Positions 52,052 through 63,699 are shown, counted from the stretch's first letter. The stretch: DNA of 64,000 bases from Pseudomonas sp. P5_109 (GCF_034009455.1 NZ_CP125380.1:6615001-6679000), one strand, 5' to 3'. Notes: generated by a model from the letters alone, not told the origin. A program made the numbers and translations.

Positions 52052-54451
52052 ATGAAACGCAGCCTGACCGCTCTCGCTCTGTTGATCGTCGTGCTGGCCG
52101 CCGGTGCCGGCGGATACCTCTACAGCAAGCAGCCGTCACGCCAGGGCATGGTGGAACTGCAACACTTGCAAGGCTCCGTCAGCGTGCGCTACGACGAGCG
52201 CGGTGTCCCGCACATCCGCGCCGACAACGAAACCGACCTGTACCGCGCCCTCGGCTATGTGCATGCCCAGGACCGCCTTTTCCAGATGGAAGTCCTGCGT
52301 CGCCTGGCCCGTGGCGAACTGGCTGAAGTACTCGGGCCAAAACTGCTCGACACCGACAAACTGATGCGCAGCCTGCGCATTCGCGAACGCGCCGAAACCT
52401 ATTTCGCGAACCTCGACAAACAGTCGCCCTCCTTCATCGCCATGCAGGCCTATCTGGACGGAATCAACCAGTATCAGGACAGCCACGCCAAACCTGTGGA
52501 GTTCGATGTGCTGGGCATTCCAAAACGCCCGTTCACCGCCCAGGACACCATCAGCATCGCCGGCTACATGGCCTACAGTTTTGCCGCGGCCTTTCGTACC
52601 GAACCCTTGCTGACATTCGTGCGCGATCAACTGGGCGCCGAATACCTGAACATCTTCGATCTCGACTGGCAGCCCAAGGGCGTGCTCAACGGGACCGCTA
52701 CCCCCTTGGCCAGCGCCGATTGGAAAGACCTCAATGCCCTCGCCCGCCTGAGCGAACAGGCCTTGGCCGACAACGGCCTGCCACAGTTCGAGGGCAGCAA
52801 CGCCTGGGCCGTCGCGGGCAGCCGGACACAAAGCGGCAAGCCGTTGCTGGCGGGCGATCCGCATATCCGTTTTTCCGCGCCGTCGGTGTGGTACGAAGCG
52901 CACCTCTCGGCGCCGGGATTCGAACTCTACGGCCACTATCAGGCCCTGATGCCGTTCGCCTCCCTGGGCGTGAACCGCGACTTCGGCTGGAGCATCACCA
53001 TGTTCCAGAACGACGACCTCGATCTGATCGCCGAGAAGGTCAACCCGGACAACCCCAATCAGGTCTGGTATCGCGGCAAGTGGGTAGACATGACGACCAG
53101 CGAGCAACAGATCGCGGTCAAGGGCCAGGCACCGGTAACGCTGGTGCTGCGCCAGTCGCCCCACGGCCCGATCGTCAACGATGCCTTGGGCAGCGGCGTT
53201 GGGAAAACACCGATTGCCATGTGGTGGGCGTTTCTCGAAAGCCAGAACCCGATCCTGGAAGGCTTCTACCAGCTCAATCGCGCCGATACCCTGGCCAAGG
53301 CCCGGGGCGCCGCGGCAAAGATCCAGGCCCCGGGCCTGAACGTTGTCTGGGCCAATGCCAAGGGTGACATCGGCTGGTGGGCGGCGGCGCAATTGCCTAA
53401 ACGTCCGGCGGGGGTACGCCCGTGGTTCATCCTCGACGGCAGTACTGCCGAGTCGGACAAGGATGGTTTCTACCCGTTCAGTGCCAACCCCCAGGAAGAA
53501 AACCCGGCGCGGGGCTACATCGTCTCGGCCAACTTCCAGCCGGTGTCGCCGACCGGCATGGAGATTCCCGGCTATTACAACCTCGCCGATCGTGGCCAGC
53601 AGCTCAATCGCCAGCTCAGCGACAAAGCGGTCAAATGGGACCTGGAAAACAGCCAGAAGCTGCAACTGGGTACCACCACAGCCTACGGCCCGCGCCTGTT
53701 GGCACCGCTGCTGCCAGTGTTGCGCGAAGTGGTGAGCGATCCCGCCGAACTCGAAATGGTGGAGCAACTGGCCCAGTGGAAAGGCGATTACCCGCTCGAC
53801 TCCACCAGCGCGACGCTGTTCAACCAGTTCCTGTTCAACCTGGCTGACGCGACGATGCGCGACGAACTGGGTAACGACTTCTTTGAAACACTGCTGTCGA
53901 CCCGGGTGATCGACGCCGCGCTACCCCGCCTGGCCGCCACTGCCGATTCGCCGTGGTGGGACAACCGCAACACCCTCGACAAGGAAACCCGTGCCGATAC
54001 AGTGAAGGCCGCCTGGCAAGCCAGCCTCGCGCACCTCAAGACCACCCTCGGTCCGGACTTTACGCAATGGCAGTGGGGCAAGGCGCACACCCTGACCCAT
54101 GGCCATCCGTTGGGGCAACAGAAGCCGCTGGACCTGGTCTTCAATGTCGGCCCCTTCGCCGCACCCGGCACCCACGAAGTGCCGAACAACCTCTCGGCGA
54201 AGATCGGCCCGGCTCCCTGGCCTGTCACCTACGGCCCTTCGACCCGACGCCTGATCGACTTCGCCGACCCGGCCCACAGCCTGACCGTCAACCCGGTGGG
54301 CCAGAGCGGCGTACTGTTCGACAGTCACTATGATGATCAGGCCGAGGCTTACATCGAGGGGATGTATTTCCAGGCGCACCTCAATGATGAGGAAGTCACG
54401 GCCAATACCCGCAGTACGTTGAAGCTATTGCCGGCGCGGGCTGCACCCTAG
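52052..54451 (+). CDS. Penicillin acylase-family Ntn hydrolase (PA0305/HacB-like AHL acylase)
   Basis: A 799-residue exported precursor with a signal anchor (LTALALLIVVLAAGAGGYLY). The alpha chain has YDERGVPHIRADNETDLYRA and GYVHAQDRLFQMEVLRR; the beta chain begins at Ser249 in FEGSNAWAVAG, the autocatalytic cleavage and nucleophile site. Position beside the spu polyamine genes mirrors P. aeruginosa PA0305 (HacB), an acyl-homoserine-lactone acylase, so quorum-signal degradation is likely. The pyocin gene has been placed next to it. The ATG at 52052 is used; 52037 is also in frame. Confidence 0.85.
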   Translation: MKRSLTALALLIVVLAAGAGGYLYSKQPSRQGMVELQHLQGSVSVRYDERGVPHIRADNETDLYRALGYVHAQDRLFQMEVLRRLARGELAEVLGPKLLDTDKLMRSLRIRERAETYFANLDKQSPSFIAMQAYLDGINQYQDSHAKPVEFDVLGIPKRPFTAQDTISIAGYMAYSFAAAFRTEPLLTFVRDQLGAEYLNIFDLDWQPKGVLNGTATPLASADWKDLNALARLSEQALADNGLPQFEGSNAWAVAGSRTQSGKPLLAGDPHIRFSAPSVWYEAHLSAPGFELYGHYQALMPFASLGVNRDFGWSITMFQNDDLDLIAEKVNPDNPNQVWYRGKWVDMTTSEQQIAVKGQAPVTLVLRQSPHGPIVNDALGSGVGKTPIAMWWAFLESQNPILEGFYQLNRADTLAKARGAAAKIQAPGLNVVWANAKGDIGWWAAAQLPKRPAGVRPWFILDGSTAESDKDGFYPFSANPQEENPARGYIVSANFQPVSPTGMEIPGYYNLADRGQQLNRQLSDKAVKWDLENSQKLQLGTTTAYGPRLLAPLLPVLREVVSDPAELEMVEQLAQWKGDYPLDSTSATLFNQFLFNLADATMRDELGNDFFETLLSTRVIDAALPRLAATADSPWWDNRNTLDKETRADTVKAAWQASLAHLKTTLGPDFTQWQWGKAHTLTHGHPLGQQKPLDLVFNVGPFAAPGTHEVPNNLSAKIGPAPWPVTYGPSTRRLIDFADPAHSLTVNPVGQSGVLFDSHYDDQAEAYIEGMYFQAHLNDEEVTANTRSTLKLLPARAAP

Positions 54452-54476
54452 ATTTGTTGCTGGCTGGGCCGGCCCC

Positions 54477-54541
54477 TTCGCGAGCAAGCCCGCTCCCACA
54501 GTTGAAATGCATTCCCCTGTGGGAGCGGGCTTGCTCGCGAA
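54477..54541. repeat. REP pair
   Basis: An inverted REP pair between convergent acylase and GlxA-type regulator genes. Confidence 0.88.
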
Positions 54542-54567
54542 GAGGCCCGAAAGAACGACACAAGGCT

Positions 54568-55533
54568 TCAAACCATCGCCGCAAAATTCAACCTGAACTG
54601 CTGCGGCGTCACCCCCAGCCTGCGATTGAACACACTGCGCATGTGCTGGGCATCGCGAAAACCGCATTGATAGGCCACGGTCTTGAGCGGCGCACGCGTG
54701 CTTTCGAGCATCACCCGCGCTGCATCGACCCGTGCACGCTCGACGAACTCGGCCGGGGTGATTTTCGCTTCCTTGGCAAACACCCGGGAAAAATTGCGCG
54801 CACTCATGTTGGCCGCGTTGGCCAGGTCGGCAATGGCCAAGTCACCGGTCAGGTTGGCCAGCACATAATGCTGGACCATCGCCACCGCCGAAGTCGCTTC
54901 GGCGTGCGGCGTGAGGAACGGGCTGAACTGCGATTGCCCGCCCGAACGCTGGGTGAACACCACCAGCCGCTTGGCGACATTCAGCGCCACTTCCGGCCCG
55001 TGATCCCGGCCCAATAGATACAAGGACAGATCGATACCCGCAGTGACCCCCGCCGAGGTGAACAGCTCGCCGTCCTCAACATACAGTCGATCCGCTTCCA
55101 CCCGGGACGAGGGACACAGCGCCGCCAGATCCGCTGCGTCCTGCCAATGCGTGGTGACCGTGCGCCCCTCCAGCAACCCGGCCCGGGCGAGCACGAAGGC
55201 GCCATTGCAAATCGAGCCAAAGCGCTGCGCCCGCCCGCAGGCATCGCGCAGCCAGGTGTCGAATGCCACACCGAAACTCATGAACGGCAACTGCGGCCCG
55301 CCGGCCACCAGTAGCAAGTCGTACGCCTCCAGCGCTTCGCTGAAATGTCGATGGGCGTTGAGTGAAAGGCCGTTGGAGCACGCCATCATCCCGCGTTCGA
55401 CGCCGATCACCTCCAGACGATAGTGGTCCTGTGGGGCAAGAAAGCGATTGGCCTCGGCAAACACATCCATGGGGCCGGTGACGTCCAGTGACTGGACGCC
55501 GGCGAACACCACGATGGCTACGGTTTTACTCAT
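54568..55533 (-). CDS. GlxA-family AraC-type regulator
   Basis: A 321-residue regulator. The N-terminal DJ-1/PfpI-like domain has VVFAGVQSLDVTGPMDVFAE and FGSICNGAFVLARAGLL with the Cys elbow. The C-terminal AraC double helix-turn-helix has IADLANAANMSARNFSRVFA and TVAYQCGFRDAQHMRSVFNR. The ATG at 55533 follows family length. It is divergent from the HD gene at 55840 and probably controls it. Confidence 0.92.
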   Translation of the reverse strand: MSKTVAIVVFAGVQSLDVTGPMDVFAEANRFLAPQDHYRLEVIGVERGMMACSNGLSLNAHRHFSEALEAYDLLLVAGGPQLPFMSFGVAFDTWLRDACGRAQRFGSICNGAFVLARAGLLEGRTVTTHWQDAADLAALCPSSRVEADRLYVEDGELFTSAGVTAGIDLSLYLLGRDHGPEVALNVAKRLVVFTQRSGGQSQFSPFLTPHAEATSAVAMVQHYVLANLTGDLAIADLANAANMSARNFSRVFAKEAKITPAEFVERARVDAARVMLESTRAPLKTVAYQCGFRDAQHMRSVFNRRLGVTPQQFRLNFAAMV

Positions 55534-55839
55534 GGTTCGGAACGCCTCTGATGGCATTGAATTGCAATGCATACCTGTAGGAGCGAGCTTGCTCGCGATG
55601 GTCGTCAACGATAACGATGGGGGCCTGACACCCCGCGGCGCTCTCAGGTTCATCGCGAGCAGGCTCGCTCCTACAGGGTCTGCATGCACCCTAGCCAATC
55701 GGCATCCAACAAGCGAGGTTGGCGCGATATGCACGCTCATTGGCCGGGATCGCAGCCATGGATCGATTGTCCGGTTTCGGGGGTCGGAACAGACTTGAAC
55801 CCTCAGCGCCGCCGCGGCGCTCTCCCTGAGGAAACGCCC
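55534..55839. other. GlxA-regulator/HD gene divergent gap
   Basis: About 300 bp between divergent genes. It contains the REP pair at 55576-55675 and must hold the promoters. No gene is seen. Confidence 0.6.
55576..55675. repeat. Long REP pair, nearly identical to 60866-60966
   Basis: TGTAGGAGCGAGC and AGGCTCGCTCCTACA arms enclose a spacer (GGTCGTCAACGATAACGATG...). The whole block of about 100 bp recurs with very few differences at 60866-60966. Confidence 0.88.
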
Positions 55840-56481
55840 ATGAGCACCACCATCGCCGGTATCAAGATCCCCGACAGCACCTTGGCGCGGGCCGCCACCG
55901 ACTACATCCGCGACATCGAATCCGACCTGCTTTACCACCACTCGCGCCGGGTATTCCTGTTCGGTGCATTGAGCGGCGAACGCAAGCAACTGGCCTACAA
56001 CCCCGAGCTGCTGTACATCGGCGCGATGTTCCATGATGTCGGCCTGGTGCAAGGTCATCGCAGCGACAACGAGCGCTTCGAAGTCGATGGCGCCAATGCG
56101 GCAGCGGCGTTTCTCAAGCCTTACGGGCTGAGCGACGACGATATCGAACAGGTCTGGCTATCGATTGCCCTGCACACCACACCGGGCGTGCCCCGGCACT
56201 TGCGACCCACCGTGGCGCTGGTCACGGCAGGGGTCGAGATGGACGTACTGGGCATGGACTACGCAGCGTTTTCCACCGTGCAGCGTGAAGCGGTGGTGCA
56301 TGCGCATCCACGGGGCGAGGGGTTCAAGGAGTGCATCATCTGTGCGTTTGCCGATGGCTTGCGTCATCGCCCGCAGACCACGTTCGGCAATGTGAAGACC
56401 GATGTGCTGATGGATCAGGAGCCGGGGTTCAAGCCGATGAACTTTGTCGAGGTCATTCGCAAATCCCCTTGGGTCGCATAA
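55840..56481 (+). CDS. HD-domain protein (cyanamide hydratase-like)
   Basis: A 213-residue HD protein. LLYHHSRRVFLFGAL supplies the first His, FHDVGLVQGHRSD the HD motif and IALHTTPGVP the downstream His, the order found in cyanamide-hydratase-like HD hydrolases. GAGGAA precedes the ATG. It is divergent from the GlxA-type regulator, which likely induces it. Substrate not evident; cyanamide or another nitrile is a guess. Confidence 0.85.
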   Translation: MSTTIAGIKIPDSTLARAATDYIRDIESDLLYHHSRRVFLFGALSGERKQLAYNPELLYIGAMFHDVGLVQGHRSDNERFEVDGANAAAAFLKPYGLSDDDIEQVWLSIALHTTPGVPRHLRPTVALVTAGVEMDVLGMDYAAFSTVQREAVVHAHPRGEGFKECIICAFADGLRHRPQTTFGNVKTDVLMDQEPGFKPMNFVEVIRKSPWVA

Positions 56482-56487
56482 GCCCCC

Positions 56488-56571
56488 TGTAGGAGCCGGC
56501 TTGCTGGCGATGGTGTGTCAGTCGAAATCAATGTGACTGACACACCATCGCCAGCAAGCTGGCTCCTACAG
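56488..56571. repeat. REP-like inverted repeat, TGTAGGAGCCGGCTTGCTGGCGA class
   Basis: Inverted copies of the GTAGGAGCCGGCTTGCTGGC variant between convergent genes, a third REP sequence class in the window. Confidence 0.86.
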
Positions 56572-56616
56572 TGGATTCGGGTTGATCACAAGATCGTGGT
56601 CAACCCGATTTCAGGC

Positions 56617-57507
56617 TTATGCCGCTTCCGGTGCCTGGGCGCGACGCACGTCCGGTTGCTTCCACGAATCGGCTGCCGCTTCTTCGATCGCTTGCTGGAT
56701 CGCACGCTTGCGGCTTTCTTCGGCGCGACGGCTGAAGAACCAGACCAGGAAGGTCACGATAGACACCGCCAGCAGGATCAGGCTGGCCACGGCGTTGATC
56801 TCGGGTTTAACCCCCAGGCGAACCGCCGAGAACACTTCCATCGGCAAGGTCGTGGAACCCGGGCCGGACACGAAGCTCGCCAGCACCAGGTCATCGAGGG
56901 AGAGCGCGAAGGACATCATGCCGCCCGCTGCCAGCGACGGCGCGATCATCGGGATGGTGATCAGGAAGAACACCTTCCACGGTTTCGCGCCGAGGTCCAT
57001 GGCCGCTTCTTCGATGGACAGGTCCAGCTCACGCAAGCGCGCCGACACCACCACCGCCACATAGGCCGCACAGAACGTGGTGTGGGCGATCCAGATGGTG
57101 ACGATACCGCGTTCCTGCGGCCAGCCAATCATCTGCGCCATGGCCACGAACAGCAGCAACAGCGACAGACCGGTGATCACCTCAGGCATTACCAGCGGCG
57201 CGGTGACCAGGCCACCGAACAGCGTACGGCCCTTGAAGCGGGTAATACGGGTCAGCACGAATGCCGCCAGCGTACCCAATGCCACCGCCGCCACCGCCGT
57301 GTAGCAGGCGATTTCCAGCGAGCGCACCACCGAGCCCATCAGTTGCGAGTTGTCGAGCAGGCCGACGTACCACTTGATCGACCAGCCACCCCACACCGTT
57401 ACCAGCTTGGAGGCGTTGAACGAGTAGATCACCAGGATCAGCATCGGCAGGTAGATGAACAACAGACCCAGTACCAGCATCAGGCTGGAGAAACGGAAGC
57501 GCTTCAT
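56617..57507 (-). CDS. spuH: Polyamine ABC transporter permease
   Basis: A 296-residue inner-membrane permease of the PotI type with about six helices (LMLVLGLLFIYLPMLILVIY first). The EAA loop is EEAAMDLGAKPWKVFFLITI. It overlaps the spuG stop by 4 bp and is last in the spuDEFGH unit. It forms the channel with SpuG for putrescine/spermidine import. Confidence 0.94.
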   Translation of the reverse strand: MKRFRFSSLMLVLGLLFIYLPMLILVIYSFNASKLVTVWGGWSIKWYVGLLDNSQLMGSVVRSLEIACYTAVAAVALGTLAAFVLTRITRFKGRTLFGGLVTAPLVMPEVITGLSLLLLFVAMAQMIGWPQERGIVTIWIAHTTFCAAYVAVVVSARLRELDLSIEEAAMDLGAKPWKVFFLITIPMIAPSLAAGGMMSFALSLDDLVLASFVSGPGSTTLPMEVFSAVRLGVKPEINAVASLILLAVSIVTFLVWFFSRRAEESRKRAIQQAIEEAAADSWKQPDVRRAQAPEAA

Positions 57508-58424
57508 TCTTTACCCTCCATTTCCTTGGCCTGACTGCGGTTGAACAGAATGATCGGCACAATCAGGATCGCCAGCATCACCACCGCCAGGGCAGACGCC
57601 ACCGGCCAGTCACGGTTGTTGAAGAACTCTTGCCAGAGCACTTTACCGATCATCAGGGTTTCCGGACCGCCGAGCAGTTCCGGGATCACGAACTCGCCCA
57701 CCACCGGGATGAACACCAGCATGCAGCCGGCGATGATGCCGTTTTTCGACAGCGGCACGGTGATTTTCCAGAAGCTGTTGAAGGTGCTCGAACCCAGGTC
57801 CGATGCAGCTTCCAGCAGGCTCTGGTCATGCTTCACCAAGTTGGCGTACAGCGGCAGGATCATGAACGGCAGGTAGGAATAGACCACGCCGATGTAGACC
57901 GCCAGGTTGGTGTTGAGGATCTGCAGCGGTTCGTTGATCCAGCCCATGCTCATCAGGAAACCGTTGAGCAGGCCGTTGTTGCTGAGGATGCCCATCCACG
58001 CATAAACGCGGATCAGGATCGCGGTCCAGGTCGGCATCATGATCAGCAGCACCAGCACCGTTTGCATTTCCTTGCGTGCAACGGAGATGCCGTAGGCCAT
58101 CGGGTAGCCGATCAGCAGGCAGAGTATGGTGCTGAACAACGCCATCTTCAACGAGCCGAGGTAAGCGGCGATGTACAGCTCATCACCGCCGAGCATCACG
58201 TAGTTGCCCAGGTTAAGCAGCAGCTGCAGCTTCTGTTCGGCGTAGCTGTAGATTTCGGTGTACGGCGGAATGGCCACGTCTGCTTCGGCGAAGCTGATCT
58301 TCAGAACGATGAAGAACGGCAGCATGAAGAACAGGAACAGCCAGATGAATGGAATGCCGATGACCACCTGACGGCCACCGGGAATTATTCGATTGAGACG
58401 GCGTTTGAATTTGCGCATGTTCAT
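57504..58424 (-). CDS. spuG: Polyamine ABC transporter permease
   Basis: A 306-residue PotH-type permease. Hydrophobic helices begin with FIWLFLFFMLPFFIVLKISF; the EAA loop is LLEAASDLGSSTFNSFWKIT. It overlaps both neighbours by 4 bp, giving translational coupling with spuF and spuH. Confidence 0.94.
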   Translation of the reverse strand: MNMRKFKRRLNRIIPGGRQVVIGIPFIWLFLFFMLPFFIVLKISFAEADVAIPPYTEIYSYAEQKLQLLLNLGNYVMLGGDELYIAAYLGSLKMALFSTILCLLIGYPMAYGISVARKEMQTVLVLLIMMPTWTAILIRVYAWMGILSNNGLLNGFLMSMGWINEPLQILNTNLAVYIGVVYSYLPFMILPLYANLVKHDQSLLEAASDLGSSTFNSFWKITVPLSKNGIIAGCMLVFIPVVGEFVIPELLGGPETLMIGKVLWQEFFNNRDWPVASALAVVMLAILIVPIILFNRSQAKEMEGKE

Positions 58425-59563
58425 GAGCGAAGTACCACGCCGCTGTCGTCTTCCCAGTACACGTAGACCTGATCACCCCAGGTCGGACGCTGCCCGCGAC
58501 GCTCGGCGTTGGCCACGAACGACTGCACCAGCTTGCCGCTTGGCAGTTCGACGTAGAACACCGAGTGGCCGCCGAGGTAGGCGATGTCATGCACCTTGCC
58601 GCTGGACCAGTTGTACTGGCAGGTCGGCATGTCGGCGGTGACCAGCAGTTTTTCCGGACGGATCGCGTAGGTGACCGACTTGTCCTGCACCGAAGTGCTG
58701 ATGCCGTGACCGACGTAGATCTGGCGGTCCAGGTCTTTGCAGGTGATGGTTGCGTGGCCTTCGGCGTCGTCGATCACTTCGCCTTCGAAGATGTTCACGT
58801 TACCGATGAATTCGCAGACCAGGCGGCTGGTCGGGGTTTCGTAGATGTCGATCGGGCTACCGATCTGGGCGATCCAGCCCAGGTGCATGATCGCGATGCG
58901 CTCGGCCATGGTCATGGCCTCTTCCTGGTCGTGGGTCACCATGACGCAAGTCACGCCGACGCGCTCGATGATCTCGACCAGCTCCAGCTGCATTTGCGAA
59001 CGCAGCTTCTTGTCCAGTGCGCCCATCGGTTCGTCGAGCAGCAGCAGTTTCGGACGCTTGGCCAGCGAACGGGCCAGGGCCACACGCTGACGCTGACCAC
59101 CGGACAATTGATGCGGCTTGCGCTTGGCGTACTGGCTCATCTGTACCAGCTTGAGCATTTCGGCCACGCGGGCGTCGACTTCAGCGGCCGGGATCTTGTC
59201 CTGCTTGAGACCGAAGGCGATGTTCTGCGCCACGGTCATGTGCGGGAACAAAGCGTAGGACTGGAACATCATGTTGATCGGCCGCTCGTAGGGCGGCATG
59301 TCGGTGATGTCTACGCCATCGAGGAAGATCCGCCCCTCCGTAGGCCGTTCGAAACCTGCGAGCATGCGCAGCAAAGTGGACTTGCCCGATCCCGAACCGC
59401 CGAGCAGGGCGAAGATCTCGCCTTTCTTGATTTCCAGGGACACATCGTCCACCGCAATCGTCTCGTCGAACTTCTTCGTGACCCGGTCGATTTTGACCAG
59501 CACCTGTTTAGGTTGCTGGTCGCCCTCGAGGGCTTTCTTATAGGCGCCGGAGGCAACTGCCAT
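58421..59563 (-). CDS. spuF: Polyamine ABC transporter ATPase
   Basis: A 380-residue PotG-type ATPase. It has Walker A LLGGSGSGKSTLLRML, Q-loop MMFQSYALFPHM, signature LSGGQRQRVALARSL, Walker B LLLLDEPMGALD and a C-terminal TOBE region with YAIRPEKLLVTADMP. It energises SpuG/SpuH. Gene order matches PAO1 PA0300-PA0304. Confidence 0.95.
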   Translation of the reverse strand: MAVASGAYKKALEGDQQPKQVLVKIDRVTKKFDETIAVDDVSLEIKKGEIFALLGGSGSGKSTLLRMLAGFERPTEGRIFLDGVDITDMPPYERPINMMFQSYALFPHMTVAQNIAFGLKQDKIPAAEVDARVAEMLKLVQMSQYAKRKPHQLSGGQRQRVALARSLAKRPKLLLLDEPMGALDKKLRSQMQLELVEIIERVGVTCVMVTHDQEEAMTMAERIAIMHLGWIAQIGSPIDIYETPTSRLVCEFIGNVNIFEGEVIDDAEGHATITCKDLDRQIYVGHGISTSVQDKSVTYAIRPEKLLVTADMPTCQYNWSSGKVHDIAYLGGHSVFYVELPSGKLVQSFVANAERRGQRPTWGDQVYVYWEDDSGVVLRS

Positions 59564-59634
59564 TTACGAAACTCCCAGAAAAAAGAGTGCAGTTCGCTCA
59601 AGGTGAGCCAACCTGGATAATTTGAGCCTTGAAA

Positions 59635-60774
<1,140 letters not shown>

Positions 60775-60865
60775 TTACATGACAACCGTGGTTGCCCAGT
60801 AACAAAACCGGCGCGCAACTTACCCTCGAAAAACCGTTCCAGCAAAACTTTTATACAGTTACACC

Positions 60866-60966
60866 TGTGGGAGCGAGCCTGCTCGCGATGGTCGTCAACG
60901 ATAACGATGGGTGCCTGACACCCCGCGGCGCTCTCAGGTTCATCGCGAGCAGGCTCGCTCCTACAG
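60866..60966. repeat. Long REP pair between the two binding-protein genes
   Basis: Almost identical in arms and spacer to 55576-55675. It lies between spuD and spuE, within the presumed operon, where it could tune the ratio of the two products. Confidence 0.88.
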
Positions 60967-60975
60967 GTTAATTAC

Positions 60976-62088
60976 TTATTTACCCGATTTGATCTTGGTC
61001 CAGCTGCGGGTCATGATCCGCTGGGTCGCGGCCGGCAAATCGGCAATCGCGTACAGCTTGGCCAGCACGTCCGCCGGCGGGTAAACGCCCGGATCGCTGG
61101 TGATGTCTTTGTCCACCAGTGGCGTGGCAGCCGCGTTACCGTTCGGGAAACGCACGGCGTTGGTGATTTCAGCCATGATTTCCGGCTTCTGCAGGAAGGT
61201 CATGAACTTGTAGGCGCCTTCGACGTTTTCGGCATCTTTAGGGATGGCGACCATGTCGTAGAAGCTGCCTGCACCTTCTTTCGGAATGTTGTAGCTGACT
61301 TTCACCTTGTCACCGGCTTCGGCGGCGCGGGACTTGGCCTGGTAGATGTCACCCGAGTAACCCACGGCCACGCAGATGTTGCCGTTGGCGAGGTCGGAGA
61401 TGTACTTGGACGAGTGGAAGTAGGCGATCGAAGGCCGGACCTTCATGATCAGCGCTTCAGCCTTGTCGATGTCTTCTTTCTTCTGGCTGTCGGTTGGCAG
61501 GCCCAGGTAGTGCAGCGCCACCGGAATCATCTCGGTTGGCGAGTCCAGCAGGCTGATACCGCACGATTTCAACTTGGCGGCGTTTTCCGGCTTGAAGATC
61601 AGGTCCCAGGAATCGACCGGTGCGTCGGCACCCAGTGCTGCCTTGACCTTCTCGGCGTTGAAGCCGATACCGATCGAACCCCACATGTACGGGAAGGCGT
61701 GTTCGTTACCCGGGTCGCTCACCGAAACGGCCTTGAGCAGGTCGGTGTTCAGGTTTTTCCAGTTAGGCAGCTTGGACTTGTCCAGCTTCTGGTAAACGCC
61801 GGCCTTGATCTGCTTGGCCAGGAAGTTGTTCGACGGTACAACGATGTCGTAACCGGACTTGCCTGCCAGCAGTTTGGCTTCCAGGGTTTCGTTGCTGTCG
61901 AAGACGTCGTAGACAACCTTGATGCCCGACTCGTCTTCAAACTTCTTGATGGTGTCCGGTGCAATGTAGTCGGACCAGTTGTACACGTGCAGTACTTTGT
62001 CATCGGCCTGAACCGCGCCCGCCATCAACCCCATCAGCGACATGGCAAGGAGAGTCTTGCCAGCGAGCTTTTTACCTAGTGCCTTCAT
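60976..62088 (-). CDS. spuD: Periplasmic polyamine-binding protein (SpuD-like)
   Basis: A 370-residue paralogue of SpuE with a signal peptide ending [27 protein letters not shown] opens the mature protein; [20 protein letters not shown] and [20 protein letters not shown] match the partner. The ATG at 62088 is preceded by GGAGC. It is expected to bind putrescine. Confidence 0.9.
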   Translation of the reverse strand: MKALGKKLAGKTLLAMSLMGLMAGAVQADDKVLHVYNWSDYIAPDTIKKFEDESGIKVVYDVFDSNETLEAKLLAGKSGYDIVVPSNNFLAKQIKAGVYQKLDKSKLPNWKNLNTDLLKAVSVSDPGNEHAFPYMWGSIGIGFNAEKVKAALGADAPVDSWDLIFKPENAAKLKSCGISLLDSPTEMIPVALHYLGLPTDSQKKEDIDKAEALIMKVRPSIAYFHSSKYISDLANGNICVAVGYSGDIYQAKSRAAEAGDKVKVSYNIPKEGAGSFYDMVAIPKDAENVEGAYKFMTFLQKPEIMAEITNAVRFPNGNAAATPLVDKDITSDPGVYPPADVLAKLYAIADLPAATQRIMTRSWTKIKSGK

Positions 62089-62275
62089 GCGTAATGCTCC
62101 AAATTTTTCTTTTTTGAACCACTTGTTCAGCGACCGAACCCGGGCAACTGGAACCGCGGCTAGTCTGGCAAGATCCACATCGGTCTTTCAAGGAACGGCC
62201 ACGCTTTCTGACAGCGCTGAGCGAAAGTAGCTGTTTTGATACAAACCCCAGCAACTCACGCTCAGAGCCTAGCAC

Positions 62276-63640
62276 TTAGCCCTGCAGTGCACTCAGGGTC
62301 AGGTCAAGACACTTGCGAGCTTTGGTTACCAGCTCATCGATTTCCGCCGGTGTGATCACCAGTGGCGGAGCGATGATCATGGTGTCGCCGACCGCGCGCA
62401 TGATCAGGCCGTTGTCGAAGCAGAACTGACGGCAGATCATGCCGACGCCCTTGCCTTCGTAACGCTTGCGCGTGGCCTTGTCCTGAACCAGTTCGATGGC
62501 CCCCAACAGACCCACCCCACGAACTTCACCCACCAGCGGGTGATCGTTCAGTTCCCGCAGACGCTTTTGCAAATACGGTGCCGTTTCTGCATGAACGCGT
62601 TCGATAATCTTCTCGTCGCGCATGATGCGGATGTTTTCCAGCGCCACCGCAGCGGCGACCGGGTGACCGGAGTAGGTAAAGCCGTGGTTGAAGTCGCCGC
62701 CCTCGTTGAGCACATCCACCACTTCGTCACGCACGATCAGGCCACCCATCGGGATGTAGCCCGAGGTCAGGCCCTTGGCGATAGTCATCATGTCGGGCTT
62801 GAGGTCGTAGAAATCGGCACCGAACCACTCGCCGGTACGACCGAAACCGCAAATCACTTCGTCAGCCACGAACAGGATGTCGTACTTGGCAAGGATTTCC
62901 TTGATGCGCGGCCAGTAGGTGTCTGGCGGAATGATCACGCCGCCAGCACCCTGGATCGGCTCGGCAATAAAGGCACCGACGTTGTCGACGCCGACTTCCA
63001 GAATCTTTTCTTCCAGCTGGTTGGCCGCCCAGATACCGAACTCTTCCGGGGTCATGTCGCCGCCTTCGGCGAACCAGTACGGCTGGGCAATGTGGACGAT
63101 ACCCGGGATCGGCAAGTCGCCCTGTTCGTGCATGTAGGTCATGCCGCCCAGGCTCGCGCCGGCCACGGTGGAACCGTGATAGCCGTTCTTGCGGCTGATG
63201 ATGACTTTCTTGTTCGGCTGGCCCTTGATCGCCCAGTAGTGACGAACCATGCGCAGCATGGTGTCGTTGCCTTCGGAACCGGAACCGGTGAAGAACACGT
63301 GGTTCATGCCTTCAGGTGCGATGTCGGCGATGGCCTTGGCCAACTCCAGTACCGGTGGATGCGCGGTCTGGAAGAACAGGTTGTAGTAAGGCAGCTCGCG
63401 CATCTGTTTGCTGGCGGCATCGGCCAGTTCATCGCGACCATAACCAATCGCGACACACCACAGGCCGGCCATACCGTCGAGGATCTTGTTGCCTTCGCTG
63501 TCCCAGAGGTAAACGCCCTTGGCGCTGGTGATGATCCGCGGGCCTTTCTCTTTCAGCTGTTTGAAGTCGCTGAACGGAGCCAGGTGGTGATCATTGCTCA
63601 AGGTTTGCCATTCACGGGTTTGCGGATTGTTGCTGGTCAT
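62276..63640 (-). CDS. spuC: Putrescine/polyamine-pyruvate aminotransferase
   Basis: A 454-residue class-III PLP aminotransferase. FFTGSGSEGNDTMLRMVRHY, FVADEVICGFGRTGEWFG and the Schiff-base Lys in MMTIAKGLTSGYIPMGGLIV are present. It transaminates putrescine or diamines with pyruvate. It lies between spuB and spuD as in PAO1. Confidence 0.94.
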   Translation of the reverse strand: MTSNNPQTREWQTLSNDHHLAPFSDFKQLKEKGPRIITSAKGVYLWDSEGNKILDGMAGLWCVAIGYGRDELADAASKQMRELPYYNLFFQTAHPPVLELAKAIADIAPEGMNHVFFTGSGSEGNDTMLRMVRHYWAIKGQPNKKVIISRKNGYHGSTVAGASLGGMTYMHEQGDLPIPGIVHIAQPYWFAEGGDMTPEEFGIWAANQLEEKILEVGVDNVGAFIAEPIQGAGGVIIPPDTYWPRIKEILAKYDILFVADEVICGFGRTGEWFGADFYDLKPDMMTIAKGLTSGYIPMGGLIVRDEVVDVLNEGGDFNHGFTYSGHPVAAAVALENIRIMRDEKIIERVHAETAPYLQKRLRELNDHPLVGEVRGVGLLGAIELVQDKATRKRYEGKGVGMICRQFCFDNGLIMRAVGDTMIIAPPLVITPAEIDELVTKARKCLDLTLSALQG

Positions 63641-63699
63641 ACGAATCTCCTAAAAAAATCAGGTGAAAGCACCGCCAGGCAGCGGCGGTGCCCGGCGCA

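Noticed and set aside
52136..53767. A 543-codon open frame on the - strand
   Set aside because: It is antisense to the acylase gene, which has a clear family match and signal peptide.
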